Notes: generated from the letters alone by a model not told the origin. A stretch of 63,021 bases of DNA from JAZTZP01 sp045637525 (GCA_045637525.1 JAZTZP010000133.1:1-63021); one strand, 5' to 3'. Positions 15,923-25,098 are shown, numbered from the stretch's first letter. Made by a program: numbers and translations.

Positions 15923-15990
15923 TCTACAACTTCTACCTTATAAGGGATATAAGGTTTAGATGTCAAGTTCGTGTCAAGTCTGTGTCAAAA
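15923..15990 (-). promoter_or_regulatory. Junction repeat R7 with triple TTGACA and promoter
   Basis: TTGACA appears three times on the minus strand (15983-15988, 15972-15977, 15961-15966), exactly 11 bp apart. The last copy, followed after 18 bp by TATAAG (15937-15942), forms a promoter for the HAD gene at 15903. The segment CATCTAAACCTTATATCCC shows it is a variant of the array's junction repeat. Confidence 0.65.
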
Positions 15991-15994
15991 AAAA

Positions 15995-16849
15995 CTATTC
16001 TTTTTCTTCAGCAATACCTTCAATCAGATCAATAACTATATGATTCAGCTCTGTTGCGTTTTTGGACGTGATAACAGGTTTTCCCGTCTTCTGTTCAATT
16101 TCTTTTCTTGCATTTCCCGCAACACTTCCGCCCTGCTTTGCTATTTCCCTGTTTTCAGCAAAATTCTGAGGATTGGCTGTTTTTGAAAGCTCTGTAGTTG
16201 TAGCTTCTGCAAGCATATTCAGAACCAATTCAAGATCACTCATATTATCTCTGAGATTTTCTTTTGTAAGTCCTTTGAGATTTTTATATTCCCTCGTCTT
16301 CATACCGGACCATGACTTAGTGATTTCATCGGTAAGTATGGCATATTCAACACCTTTTTGCACTCCACGCTTATCCCATTCATCCGTCAATGCATTACGC
16401 ACACGAATAGACAGAAGTCTTTGATGTATCCATTCTTCACTATATCCTTTCTTTTGATAAGTTTCTATTGCCCTGTCGATTGCAAGTTCAGGGTCGATTG
16501 TTTCATCAATTCGTTCTTTTCCAACTTCGGCAAGCCACATCTTGAAAGGTTCAGCTTTTGGTGATGGGATTGATTGAATTATGCGAAGAATTCCGGCAAC
16601 ATCTGCTGCTTGTATTTTTCTTTTTTTACCATCCAAAGCAATCATTTCAACAGGGGTACAAATTGTACCCCACTTGGAATTAAGTTCTGCATCACGACTG
16701 CGCATCTTTTTTATGTATTGTTTAACATCTCTACTATCAGTTAAGATTTCTACAACATCACTAACAGAAAAATACCATTCTTCCTTTTCCTCGTCCCAAG
16801 CGGTTCTGATTTTTTTATTTTCAAACACTTTTATTTTACCATTATCCAT
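15995..16849 (-). CDS. BRO-N domain (phage antirepressor-like) protein
   Basis: 284 residues. The N-terminal ~110 residues match the BRO-N fold (IKVFENKKIRTAWDEEKEEW, YFSVSDVVEILTD, then KMWLAEVG), a DNA-binding module of phage antirepressors and related bacterial proteins. The C-terminal half is helical and basic, with RDNMSDLELVLNMLAEATTT and EIAKQGGSVAGNARKEIE, as in DinD-like bacterial BRO proteins. Its promoter is a perfect consensus. No phage structural genes lie nearby, so it is a solitary bacterial member. It is the first gene of the minus-strand array. Confidence 0.8.
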   Translation of the reverse strand: MDNGKIKVFENKKIRTAWDEEKEEWYFSVSDVVEILTDSRDVKQYIKKMRSRDAELNSKWGTICTPVEMIALDGKKRKIQAADVAGILRIIQSIPSPKAEPFKMWLAEVGKERIDETIDPELAIDRAIETYQKKGYSEEWIHQRLLSIRVRNALTDEWDKRGVQKGVEYAILTDEITKSWSGMKTREYKNLKGLTKENLRDNMSDLELVLNMLAEATTTELSKTANPQNFAENREIAKQGGSVAGNARKEIEQKTGKPVITSKNATELNHIVIDLIEGIAEEKE

Positions 16850-16892
16850 GTTTTTTCCTTCTGCCTTAATACCAAAATAATCCTATAATTCC

Positions 16893-16921
16893 ATTATACA
16901 TTATTTAAACACCGATGTCAA
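16893..16921 (-). promoter_or_regulatory. Perfect sigma-70 promoter of the BRO gene
   Basis: Minus-strand -35 TTGACA (16916-16921), 17-bp spacer, -10 TATAAT (16893-16898), 44 bp before the BRO start. It could drive the whole array, as no strong terminator was seen between the array genes. Confidence 0.8.
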
Positions 16922-16950
16922 CTTATTTTAAAAATTATTTTCGATAATAT

Positions 16951-16974
16951 AAAAAGTGCCTTGCGGCACTTTTT
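16951..16974 (-). terminator. Terminator of the asd-dapA-dapB operon
   Basis: AAAAAGTGCC-ttgc-GGCACTTTTT, a perfect 10-bp stem with tetraloop, overlapping the dapB stop codon. Confidence 0.9.
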
Positions 16975-17728
16975 ACTGATTAATAAGATCATTCATATCA
17001 TACATTCCCTTTTCTTTATCTGCCATATAAATCGCAGCTTTTATTGCACCAACAGCGAACACTTCTTTACTTGCCGCCGAGTGCTTAAGCTCTATTACTT
17101 CATCAGTTCCGGCAAAGATTACTGTATGTTCACCAACGATTGTTCCGCCTCTTACTGCATGGATGCCTATTTCATTCTTCTTGCGCTTAGCCCGCACGTT
17201 ATGACGATCATACACATACTCCGGCGGATTTGAAAGCGTGTCTGATATACCGTCTGCGATAGCTAAAGCCGTTCCCGATGGTGCATCTATTTTCTGATTA
17301 TGATGCTTTTCAACTATCTCTATATCAAATCCGTCCTCCAGTATCGTTACAGCCTTTTTGGCAAGGCTTATAAGAAGATTTATTCCAAGGCTCATGTTAG
17401 CCGAGAAGAATATTCCTACGCTTTCTGCAGCTGCCGTAAGCTCGTTTTTCTGTTCGTTTGAAAGTCCGGTTGTTGCAATAACTGCCGGTATGTGGCGCTT
17501 TTTACAGAAATCAAGCACCGGCTTTAATGCGTCCGGATGCGAAAAATCTATAAGCACATCAGCTTCGCCGTCAAAATCAGCCGGATTTGTATAAACAGGG
17601 TATGTTAAAACCGGATTTTGGGCAATATCAAATCCTGCAACTATTTCACAGTCTGTACGTTCACTTACAAGGCGTGAAATGACCTGTCCCATTTTTCCGT
17701 TACATCCGTTCATTATAATTTTTGTCAT
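16973..17728 (-). CDS. dapB: 4-hydroxy-tetrahydrodipicolinate reductase
   Basis: 251 residues. It reduces hydroxy-tetrahydrodipicolinate with NAD(P)H in the DAP/lysine pathway, in the cytoplasm. The nucleotide site GCNGKMGQ is at residues 8-15. The family hallmark EKHHNQKIDAPSGTA, with catalytic His-His and Lys, is near residue 140. The length is normal for the family. AAAAGGAG precedes ATG 17728. It is the last gene of asd-dapA-dapB. Confidence 0.97.
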   Translation of the reverse strand: MTKIIMNGCNGKMGQVISRLVSERTDCEIVAGFDIAQNPVLTYPVYTNPADFDGEADVLIDFSHPDALKPVLDFCKKRHIPAVIATTGLSNEQKNELTAAAESVGIFFSANMSLGINLLISLAKKAVTILEDGFDIEIVEKHHNQKIDAPSGTALAIADGISDTLSNPPEYVYDRHNVRAKRKKNEIGIHAVRGGTIVGEHTVIFAGTDEVIELKHSAASKEVFAVGAIKAAIYMADKEKGMYDMNDLINQ

Positions 17729-17788
17729 TTTCTACACTCCTTTTAAAAGAAAGCTGCCGCACTCTTTCGCACAGCAGCCTGCAATTCA

Positions 17789-18673
17789 TTATTTAATCAA
17801 GCCGTAATTCTTCATAGAAGCCTTAAGCTTTTCAAGATTTTGCGGCTCCATATCACAGAGCGGCAAACGAAGATTTCCTACATTATAGCCCATAAGTCCG
17901 AGAGCGGTCTTGACCGGTATCGGATTAACCTCGATAAACAGGTTATTTACAAGATCAAGCATATCAAGCTGCATCTTACATGCACTTGCAAAATCGTTAT
18001 TTAAGCAATATTCGCAAAGATTATGAGTGTCTTCCGGAGCAACGTTTGCAACAACGCTTATAACACCTTTAGCACCAAGGCTCATCATAGGCACAATCAT
18101 ATCATCATTTCCCGAATACATATAAAGCTCAGGAACTTCAGCAGCAACCTGCGCCGCATAGCTTATGTTTCCGCTTGCTTCCTTTATCGCAACAATATTT
18201 TCAACCTTTGCCAGCTTTTTAAGTGTATCAATAGAAAAGCCCATCCCGGTTCTTGACGGAACATTATATAAAATAACAGGTATCTTTACAGAATCTGCAA
18301 TTGCTGTAAAATGCTCCACAAGACCTTTTTGTGTTGCCTTGTTATAATAAGGCGTAACTGTAAGTATTCCGTCTGCGCCATATTCCTCAGCCGCTTTTGA
18401 AAGGCGTATTGCGTGAGGTGTGTCGTTTGTACCTGTTCCGGCAATTACCGGAACTCTGCCGGCTACCTTATCAATCGTAAACTTAATAGCCGCAAGATGT
18501 TCTTCATCAGGCATTGTAGACGCTTCGCCTGTTGTTCCGCAGATTACTATAGCGTCTGTTTTATTTGCAATCTGCATTTCTATAAGCTCTTCTAATGCTT
18601 TAAAATTTGTTGTTAAACCGTTAAACGGGGTGACAATTGCCACGCCTGAACCGGTAAAAGGTAATTTTTTCAT
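17789..18673 (-). CDS. dapA: 4-hydroxy-tetrahydrodipicolinate synthase
   Basis: 294 residues, TIM barrel of the NAL/DHDPS family. It condenses pyruvate and aspartate semialdehyde, the committed step to DAP and lysine. The GTTGEASTMPDEE motif near residue 45, the catalytic Tyr in YNVPSRTG near 138 and the Schiff-base Lys in IKEASGN near 166 are all present. GAGGAAGGA precedes ATG 18673. It lies 49 nt after asd. Confidence 0.97.
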   Translation of the reverse strand: MKKLPFTGSGVAIVTPFNGLTTNFKALEELIEMQIANKTDAIVICGTTGEASTMPDEEHLAAIKFTIDKVAGRVPVIAGTGTNDTPHAIRLSKAAEEYGADGILTVTPYYNKATQKGLVEHFTAIADSVKIPVILYNVPSRTGMGFSIDTLKKLAKVENIVAIKEASGNISYAAQVAAEVPELYMYSGNDDMIVPMMSLGAKGVISVVANVAPEDTHNLCEYCLNNDFASACKMQLDMLDLVNNLFIEVNPIPVKTALGLMGYNVGNLRLPLCDMEPQNLEKLKASMKNYGLIK

Positions 18674-18722
18674 AAAATCAAATCCTTCCTCGGAAAAATT
18701 CCGTTATTTTATGTCTGAGGTT

Positions 18723-19826
18723 TTAGTCCATGTAACCCTTTGCTGTAAGAAGCTCTGCTAAAAGAACAGCTCCGCCGGCAGCACCTCTTAAAGTATTGTG
18801 GCTCATTGAAACCATCTTATAATCATATTGAGTTGACTCACGAAGTCTTCCGCAGCTGATAGCCATTCCGCCGTCTATTTCACGTGCAGTCTTTATCTGC
18901 GGCTGATCCGGAGTTTCATTTTCTGTGTAAACATGTATAAACTGCTTCGGTGCGTGCGGAAGGTTAAGCTTTTGCGGCTCTCCCTCAAAGTCTGCCCACA
19001 TCTTCTCTATTTCTTCAACAGATGGCTTGTTTTCACTGTCAGCAAATGCAAAGAATATTGCAGCCGTATGACCGTCCGATACAGGCACTCTGTATGTCTG
19101 GCACTCTATCTGAAGATTTGTTGACGGAACAATCTCGCCTCCCTCAACCTTACCGAGAATCTTATTCGGCTCAACCTCAGATTTCATTTCCTCTCCACCG
19201 ATGTACGGGATAAGATTATCCACCATTTCCGGCCATGTCTCAAATGTCTTACCTGCGCCTGAGATTGCCTGATATGTTGTAACAAGCGCACGGTTTATCG
19301 GATACTTTTCATTAACAACAGCCATTGCCGGAAGATATGACTGAAGCGAGCAGTTGGATTTAACTGCAATAAAGCCTCTCTTTGTACCGAGACGCTCTCT
19401 TTGAGCCGGAATAATTTCCAAATGCTCCGGATTTATTTCCGGAATAATCATCGGAACGTCCGGTGTATGTCTGTGAGCCGAGTTGTTTGAAACAACAGGA
19501 CACTCTGCCTTTGCATATGCCTCTTCAAGAGCCTTTATTTCATCTTTGTTCATATCACCTGCGCAGAATACAAAATCAACCTGAGCCGCAATTTTTTCAA
19601 TGTCATCTGTAGCATTTAAAACAACCATATCCGCAACAGATGCCGGAATTTCTTCTTTCATACACCATTTTGCGCCAACAGCGTCTTTATAAGATTTGCC
19701 TGCACTTCTTGCTGATGCGGCAAGCACCGTAATTGTATACCAAGGATGGTCATGAAGGAGAGATATAAACCTCTGACCTACCATTCCCGTAGCTCCTATA
19801 ATTCCTATTTTGTAATTCTGTTTCAT
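18723..19826 (-). CDS. asd: Aspartate-semialdehyde dehydrogenase
   Basis: 367 residues, of the longer archaeal/fungal-type ASD subfamily. It reduces aspartyl phosphate to aspartate semialdehyde. GATGMVGQRF near residue 10 is the NADP site, and the catalytic Cys lies in VKSNCSLQSY near residue 150. The chosen start is ATG 19826 with AAAGGA upstream; the reading frame runs on to 19955 but that part is the promoter. A small hairpin (CCGGAAA/TTTCCGG, 19855-19876) lies in the ~100-nt leader. No lysine riboswitch or T-box was recognised. Confidence 0.96.
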   Translation of the reverse strand: MKQNYKIGIIGATGMVGQRFISLLHDHPWYTITVLAASARSAGKSYKDAVGAKWCMKEEIPASVADMVVLNATDDIEKIAAQVDFVFCAGDMNKDEIKALEEAYAKAECPVVSNNSAHRHTPDVPMIIPEINPEHLEIIPAQRERLGTKRGFIAVKSNCSLQSYLPAMAVVNEKYPINRALVTTYQAISGAGKTFETWPEMVDNLIPYIGGEEMKSEVEPNKILGKVEGGEIVPSTNLQIECQTYRVPVSDGHTAAIFFAFADSENKPSVEEIEKMWADFEGEPQKLNLPHAPKQFIHVYTENETPDQPQIKTAREIDGGMAISCGRLRESTQYDYKMVSMSHNTLRGAAGGAVLLAELLTAKGYMD

Positions 19827-19926
19827 TATAAAATTCAGTCCTTTCAGTAAGCTTCCGGAAAACACATACTTTCCGGTCTCAGCCATGTTTCCCGCCAAAA
19901 GGCATAGGAAAACATTATATAATATA

Positions 19927-19955
19927 ATATTATCATTTATTTGGCTGTGTGTCAA
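19927..19955 (-). promoter_or_regulatory. Sigma-70 promoter of asd-dapA-dapB
   Basis: Minus-strand -35 TTGACA (19950-19955), 17-bp spacer, -10 TAATAT (19927-19932), about 100 nt upstream of asd. Confidence 0.75.
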
Positions 19956-19972
19956 GGTTTTTGAGAAAAAAA

Positions 19973-20002
19973 GTTAAGAAATTTTAAACAAAATTTCTTA
20001 AC
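19973..20002 (-). terminator. Strong terminator closing the 20-47.7 kb glycan operon
   Basis: GTTAAGAAATTTT (19973-19985) pairs perfectly with AAAATTTCTTAAC (19990-20002). On the minus strand a run of seven Ts follows the stem. It lies 65 nt past the GH13 stop. Confidence 0.9.
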
Positions 20003-20067
20003 AAAAACGTCTTTTATATGAAAATTTTCTATAACCTGATAACACAAAATATCCAAGGCAACTCTCT

Positions 20068-21618
20068 TTAAAGAATTTTTATATATGAGGCCGACCACCC
20101 GGGAACAATAAGCTTGTTACCGATAATTTCAGCCGGTTTGTTATATTCATAGATAACCTCACCCTGTTCTGAATCTATATCACAAACAGCCTCATTATCT
20201 GACGGATTAATACAAATCAGAATACTTTCCTCTTTTCCGACACGCTTAAATACAAAAGGATACGAATCTGTTATAAACACACTTTCAAATTCAGCGTCAG
20301 CCTGTAATGCCTCATGTGATTTTCTGATCTCAATCAATCTTTTTAATTCATTCAACAGCGAATTTTTATCTTCAAGCTGTCTTTTTACAGTTGGTCTGTT
20401 GCTGTCTGTATCCAGCGGAATATACAGCTTTTCTTTTGCACCCGCAGAAAAACCCGCATTTGTCGTATCATCCCACTGCATCGGAGTTCTTGAACCGGTT
20501 CTGTGATAGCCGCCTTCCACGGATTTAAGACCTTCAACATATCTCATGCCAATCTCGTCTCCATAATACACATACGGAACACCGGGCATTGCCATAATAA
20601 ACGCATAAACGAGCTTTATACCGTTATCGTCAAGATTTTTTGACATTCTCAGATTATCATGATTACCTGTATTAAAGCAAATATATCCCTTATCTTTTGT
20701 CAGTTTCAGATTTTCCGTATAGCATTTGAGCCACTCTACAGGATACAACCCGGTATTTGCAGAAAAATATGAATTTTCCCTTCTGTATAAGTCATCATAA
20801 TGTGACTCAGGGTTTTCAAGAATGAAATCCATATCAAATCCGGCCTCCAGAGCCTGTTTTGGAAAACACCACTCGGAAACAAACGCAGCCTCAGGAAAAT
20901 CCTTGTTAATTTCATTTATAACCTCTTTCCAGAAGCGTATTGTCTCAACCTTTCCCTCATCATTTTTTATTACAAATCCTGCCATATCAACTCTGAAGCC
21001 ATCACAACCAAGCCCCAGCCAGAAACGCATAATATTCAAAAGCTCTTCACGGTTTGCCATGACCTCGGGAGAATCAACAGCAAACTGCCATTCCTCCGTA
21101 ACCTTTGCAAAGCCGTAGTTAATAGCCGGCTGAGTTGAAAAATAATTCACTGCACAACAGCCGTTTCTTTCGGAAAATCCACGTAAAGAGCCTTCTATCT
21201 CCGGTATATCATCACATCTCTGACCAATTGAGTTTGTCCATATATATCTGTCGGTATATTCGTTTCTTTCAGCTTTTGATGACTCCAAAAACCATTTACA
21301 GGTTACTGCAGTATGTCCCGGTACAAGATCCAGCAATATTCTTATATCTCTTTTGTGCGCTTCATCAAACAACCGTTTCAAATCCTCGTTTGTGCCATAT
21401 CTCGGTGCAGCAAGATAAAAATCCTCTACATCATATCCCGCATCATAAAACGGTGAAGCAAAGCAAGGGTTAAGCCATATTGCAGTAAATCCCATATCCT
21501 TAACATAATCCAGTTTTTCTGTTATACCGTTAAAATCACCAATCCCGTCAGCATTGCTGTCTTTAAAGCTTTGAGGATATATTTCATAAAAAACTGCATT
21601 TTTAAGCCATTTTTTCAT
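20068..21618 (-). CDS. GH13 alpha-glucosidase-type hydrolase
   Basis: 516 residues, no signal peptide, cytoplasmic. The (beta/alpha)8 GH13 regions are visible: YEIYPQSFKD at the start, DLVPGHTA near 97, the nucleophile Asp211 in GFRVDMAG, the general acid Glu249 in FVSEWCF, and NTGNHDN further on, with a beta-sandwich C-terminus. It is related to oligo-1,6-glucosidases and alpha-glucosidases acting on short alpha-glucosides. It is the last gene of the operon, after the six-hairpin and GH29 genes. The substrate within the family is not determined. Confidence 0.9.
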   Translation of the reverse strand: MKKWLKNAVFYEIYPQSFKDSNADGIGDFNGITEKLDYVKDMGFTAIWLNPCFASPFYDAGYDVEDFYLAAPRYGTNEDLKRLFDEAHKRDIRILLDLVPGHTAVTCKWFLESSKAERNEYTDRYIWTNSIGQRCDDIPEIEGSLRGFSERNGCCAVNYFSTQPAINYGFAKVTEEWQFAVDSPEVMANREELLNIMRFWLGLGCDGFRVDMAGFVIKNDEGKVETIRFWKEVINEINKDFPEAAFVSEWCFPKQALEAGFDMDFILENPESHYDDLYRRENSYFSANTGLYPVEWLKCYTENLKLTKDKGYICFNTGNHDNLRMSKNLDDNGIKLVYAFIMAMPGVPYVYYGDEIGMRYVEGLKSVEGGYHRTGSRTPMQWDDTTNAGFSAGAKEKLYIPLDTDSNRPTVKRQLEDKNSLLNELKRLIEIRKSHEALQADAEFESVFITDSYPFVFKRVGKEESILICINPSDNEAVCDIDSEQGEVIYEYNKPAEIIGNKLIVPGWSASYIKIL

Positions 21619-21647
21619 ACTTCAATTTATTCCTTTCGTATTTTTCA

Positions 21648-23729
21648 TCAAAACGTTCTAAGTACTGTAAGTTCATTTTTTTCTTTCAGCAAGGCATCGG
21701 GAACTCTGTCTTTATTCATAACAAGTTCCCCGTTAAGAGTTATACTCTTGATTTTATTACCGCAGCCTTTCATATAAATATTAATTATTTTATCCTTGTA
21801 GTGCAAGCCCTCAAGAGTAAGCTCCTCTCCGCTGTAAGGGTAAATCGTAAGTCCGTCATAATCAATATCCACACCGACAACGCTGTGTACAACAGCCTCG
21901 TACCATGCACGCATTGAATACGACTGCCATGTACCGTTGTTTGCATTCCACTTATCGATAAACGGTTTATCGCTGTTAATATAACAATTTATTCCTTCCG
22001 GGCAGGTAAGCTTTTCAGTCCATTTGCTTATCCAGCCAACAAACTTATCAATTAAATCTTTCCTGTCAGCCTTATTTGCAATTCTTGTAAAATATTCGCT
22101 GTGTGCCGGCCAATAGCAATGCGCCTGATTTGCATCCTCATCATATCCGATTCCCCACAACGGGAACGGTCTCAGTCCTGATTTGCATACAAAATTTTCA
22201 TCAAAAAATTTTATTGCATTTAAGTTAATGTCTTCTGTTAAATCATTGCAGAATTTATTATCCCACTTGATTGCCATTGCATTATAAACTTTTCTTTTTT
22301 CAAGGGTTTTACTGTCAGCCGAACTTACTACATAGCCTTTTTCATCATCATATAAAATCCTTTTAAAATTATCGCGTGTTCTTTGTGCAAATTCCGAGGC
22401 TGATGTATATGTCTTTGTATCGCCCATCGCTTGCGCCAGTTCCACCATAGCTCTGACAGCACAATACATACTCGTATTGTTAAAACAGCTTATATCATTC
22501 CCGTTTTCGAGAATTACCTCACGAAAATCGGGCACAAGTGAATTTCCCGAACATAACCCAAGCTCATCAACCTCAACCGATTTTATCAGGTCAAATATCT
22601 TTTTCGCAAAATCATAAAACGGTGATATATCTCCTCCGTTGATATAATACTGATACAAAAGACTTATATAAAATCCCTGTGCGGAAATCATGCTTGTTTC
22701 TATATGTGTCATATTTCTTGCAAACCAATGCCCTATTCCCTTTTCTTCGTCAGCAGTTTCCATATAAATTCTTAAAAGCTTTTCAATAAAATCCTTATCA
22801 CCCCAATACGCATACGCATAGCTTGAACTCATTCCGTCCCAGCCCCACATCCAGTATGTTTCCGTTTTCGCCCTTACGGCACCGATAACCGATAAAACCT
22901 TATTTGCTTCATGATAAAGCGGAGCAAGACTGAAAAAGTCATTTAAAGCCTTATACGGACTTTTTAATACCGGCGCTTTTTTTATTACATTATCGTATCT
23001 TGAATTTTGCCGGTCTATATGCTGCTGATAATTCTTCAGTGTTTCATCAGCTCTTTTAATACAGCCCGCTTCGCTGTTGTCAAACGCAATTGCAACAACA
23101 ATCTTTTTTTCAGATATTCCGCTAAAATTTAAAATATGTTTTTTAAATCCCTTTGCACGCATGGTATATTCCGTGTCTGCATTACTCTTTATTGCAATAT
23201 ACGTCTCACCGGAGTCCTCACGGTAGCTGTTTAAGAGTACATTATCTTTCATTTTCCATTCACGCCATACTCTTTCAACACTGCTTACAAACCGGAAATC
23301 TCCATCCTTTCTCGGAAGCATACAAAAAGCATCGTAAAACTCTGACGAAAGCTTCAGCTCCCGGTCGCAGCACTCCAACGGCTCTATCGAAATAAAAATC
23401 GAATTATTGAGCACCCTCTGTTCAAACTTAAACAAATTGGTGTCGTATTTCCATACGGCAGAAAAACCATAAGGCATAACTACGGTATCTGCAAAATCAT
23501 ATGCATTTTTTTCGCCGCAATCGTCTATAAAAAATTTGATTCCGCCCCACATATCGGCAGTAAACACCTTTTCAGAACCCAACGTTTTCGGGTTAAAATA
23601 CTGTATTTCACTTACTCCGTATTCATCGACCTGTATACTTACCAGATCATCGGTAAACCATCTGGGCAAAAGCGGTACGCCGTTTTTACTCAATATTTTT
23701 CCGTTTTTTACCTCATAGTCTTTTTCCAT
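21648..23729 (-). CDS. Six-hairpin (alpha/alpha)6 glycoside hydrolase-like protein
   Basis: 693 residues, no signal peptide. An N-terminal beta-sandwich region (to about 240) is followed by an (alpha/alpha)6 toroid with ETYWMWGWDGMSSSYAY near residue 290 and AHCYWPAHSEYFTRIA near 555. These patterns resemble amylo-1,6-glucosidase, trehalase and GH63-like clans, but no family is certain. It is flanked 24 nt upstream by GH29 and 29 nt downstream by GH13, so a cytoplasmic exo-acting oligosaccharide hydrolase is likely. GAGGA precedes ATG 23729. Confidence 0.65.
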   Translation of the reverse strand: MEKDYEVKNGKILSKNGVPLLPRWFTDDLVSIQVDEYGVSEIQYFNPKTLGSEKVFTADMWGGIKFFIDDCGEKNAYDFADTVVMPYGFSAVWKYDTNLFKFEQRVLNNSIFISIEPLECCDRELKLSSEFYDAFCMLPRKDGDFRFVSSVERVWREWKMKDNVLLNSYREDSGETYIAIKSNADTEYTMRAKGFKKHILNFSGISEKKIVVAIAFDNSEAGCIKRADETLKNYQQHIDRQNSRYDNVIKKAPVLKSPYKALNDFFSLAPLYHEANKVLSVIGAVRAKTETYWMWGWDGMSSSYAYAYWGDKDFIEKLLRIYMETADEEKGIGHWFARNMTHIETSMISAQGFYISLLYQYYINGGDISPFYDFAKKIFDLIKSVEVDELGLCSGNSLVPDFREVILENGNDISCFNNTSMYCAVRAMVELAQAMGDTKTYTSASEFAQRTRDNFKRILYDDEKGYVVSSADSKTLEKRKVYNAMAIKWDNKFCNDLTEDINLNAIKFFDENFVCKSGLRPFPLWGIGYDEDANQAHCYWPAHSEYFTRIANKADRKDLIDKFVGWISKWTEKLTCPEGINCYINSDKPFIDKWNANNGTWQSYSMRAWYEAVVHSVVGVDIDYDGLTIYPYSGEELTLEGLHYKDKIINIYMKGCGNKIKSITLNGELVMNKDRVPDALLKEKNELTVLRTF

Positions 23730-23753
23730 ATCAGTTCCTCGCTTTATAATAAA

Positions 23754-24989
23754 TTACCATCTGTGCTCCAGATAGGCAACTGTAATATTCTTAATTTTAT
23801 AATCCTTCGCCGGTTTGTCGGTCTTAATAATAACCTTATCGCTATAAAGCGGCGGGAAAGTACATATTCTCTTATGACCTACTGTTTCGCCTATAAACAC
23901 TCTGTGCGAAAGTGTATTAAATTCCGGCACTAATGAAATTTCAAAGCTCTCTATAAATTCATCATCATATTCCTCCTCCAGAATAACTGTGTTCACCATT
24001 GCAGTTTCAGGAAGAGTAACTATGTATTTATTTTCGTCATATGTAATACAGCTCTTATCAATTGCCGGTGCTTCGGATAATTTTTTTATCGCCTTACCGA
24101 ATTCCAGAAAACGCTGCCTGTGCTCCCCGCTTATTTTTCCTGTTGTATCCGGGCTTATATTTATAAGCATATTAGCTCCTCTGCCGACAGAATACAGATA
24201 CATACCCATAAGCTCATCAACACTTTTTAGTCTGCATTCGTCATAATAAAACCAGTTCCACCCGTCGCCGCTCATCAGACAGTCGCATTCACCGGGCAGA
24301 AATATCTCTTCATCCAGTTCATCTTTATCCGAGGTATGAATTGATTTATCAAGACACTTAACTATATTTTTATTATACATCGGCGCAAAGCCTGCCTCAT
24401 TACCAATCCAGCGTGTGTCCGGATCCCACATATTAAATATCATAATATCCGGCTGAAGCTTTCTTATTGTCTTTACAAGGCGAGGCACATCATATGTATG
24501 CTCCTCACTGCCTGCCCCGTCAAACCATATATAATCAATCTTACCGTAATTTGAAAGCAATTCGCTTGATTGCTTTATTACGTAATCATTGTATTCATCG
24601 TTATCCATATCCTCCATACCCCATTGCGAAGGATTGTAATATATTCCAACCTTTATATCATATTTTCTGCAAGCGTCAACAAATTCACGTACCACGTCAC
24701 CTTTACCGTTTTTCCATGGTGAGTTTTTTACCGAAAAGTCTGTATACTCCGACGGCCACATTGCAAAGCCGTCATGATGCTTTGCTGTGAAAACAGCATA
24801 TTTTGCGCCTGCCTCCTTTATCGTTTCTATCCATTGCAGGCAATCAAGCTCTGAGGGATTAAAGGTTTCGGGCTTCTGCTCTTTTTTGTCACAATCTTTC
24901 ATCTGATTAAATGTTCTGATCCCAAAGTGAAAGAAAACTCCCAGCTCCCAATCTAAAAATTCTTTTTGCCTTTTTGTAGGTAATCTCAT
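23754..24989 (-). CDS. Alpha-L-fucosidase, GH29
   Basis: 411 residues, no signal peptide. GH29 signatures: GVFFHFGIRTF near 17, the KHHDGFAMWPS motif at 70-80, and IDYIWFDGAG with nucleophile Asp157. It removes alpha-L-fucose, or a related sugar, from imported oligosaccharides. It is shorter than secreted fucosidases, which fits a cytoplasmic form with a small C-terminal beta domain. It begins 110 nt after the LRR-DUF4886 gene; a GC-rich hairpin lies in between. Confidence 0.9.
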   Translation of the reverse strand: MRLPTKRQKEFLDWELGVFFHFGIRTFNQMKDCDKKEQKPETFNPSELDCLQWIETIKEAGAKYAVFTAKHHDGFAMWPSEYTDFSVKNSPWKNGKGDVVREFVDACRKYDIKVGIYYNPSQWGMEDMDNDEYNDYVIKQSSELLSNYGKIDYIWFDGAGSEEHTYDVPRLVKTIRKLQPDIMIFNMWDPDTRWIGNEAGFAPMYNKNIVKCLDKSIHTSDKDELDEEIFLPGECDCLMSGDGWNWFYYDECRLKSVDELMGMYLYSVGRGANMLINISPDTTGKISGEHRQRFLEFGKAIKKLSEAPAIDKSCITYDENKYIVTLPETAMVNTVILEEEYDDEFIESFEISLVPEFNTLSHRVFIGETVGHKRICTFPPLYSDKVIIKTDKPAKDYKIKNITVAYLEHRW

Positions 24990-25047
24990 TATCTTAATTC
25001 CCTTTCTGTAAAGAAATATATTTTTATGCCTGAATTATCATAGTAAC

Positions 25048-25087
25048 CGGACGATCCGGGACAGATATTACATCCGTCCCGTGTCCG
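25048..25087. other. Stable intercistronic hairpin
   Basis: CGGAC-gatc-CGGGAC pairs with GTCCCG-t-GTCCG around a 13-nt loop. There is no T-tract, so it is more likely an mRNA-stability or processing element between the secreted LRR protein and the cytoplasmic glycosidases than a terminator. Confidence 0.55.
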
Positions 25088-25098
25088 AAATTATTGTA

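Noticed and set aside
10131..15990. Classical integron with attC sites
   Set aside because: No integrase gene or attI in the window, and the junction repeat lacks a clear RYYYAAC/GTTRRRY pair (only R3 shows GTTGAAT). I report a cassette-like array instead.
15995..16849. Prophage remnant around the BRO antirepressor gene
   Set aside because: No capsid, tail, terminase or integrase genes nearby; such BRO genes often occur alone in bacterial chromosomes.
19830..19926. Lysine riboswitch or T-box upstream of asd
   Set aside because: The leader is only about 100 nt, with two small stems; no lysine aptamer core or T-box TGGNACC-type motif was found.
19827..19955. 43-residue N-terminal extension of asd
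   Set aside because: It covers the promoter -35/-10 and leader hairpin; the ATP-independent ASD fold starts at MKQNYKIGIIGATG.
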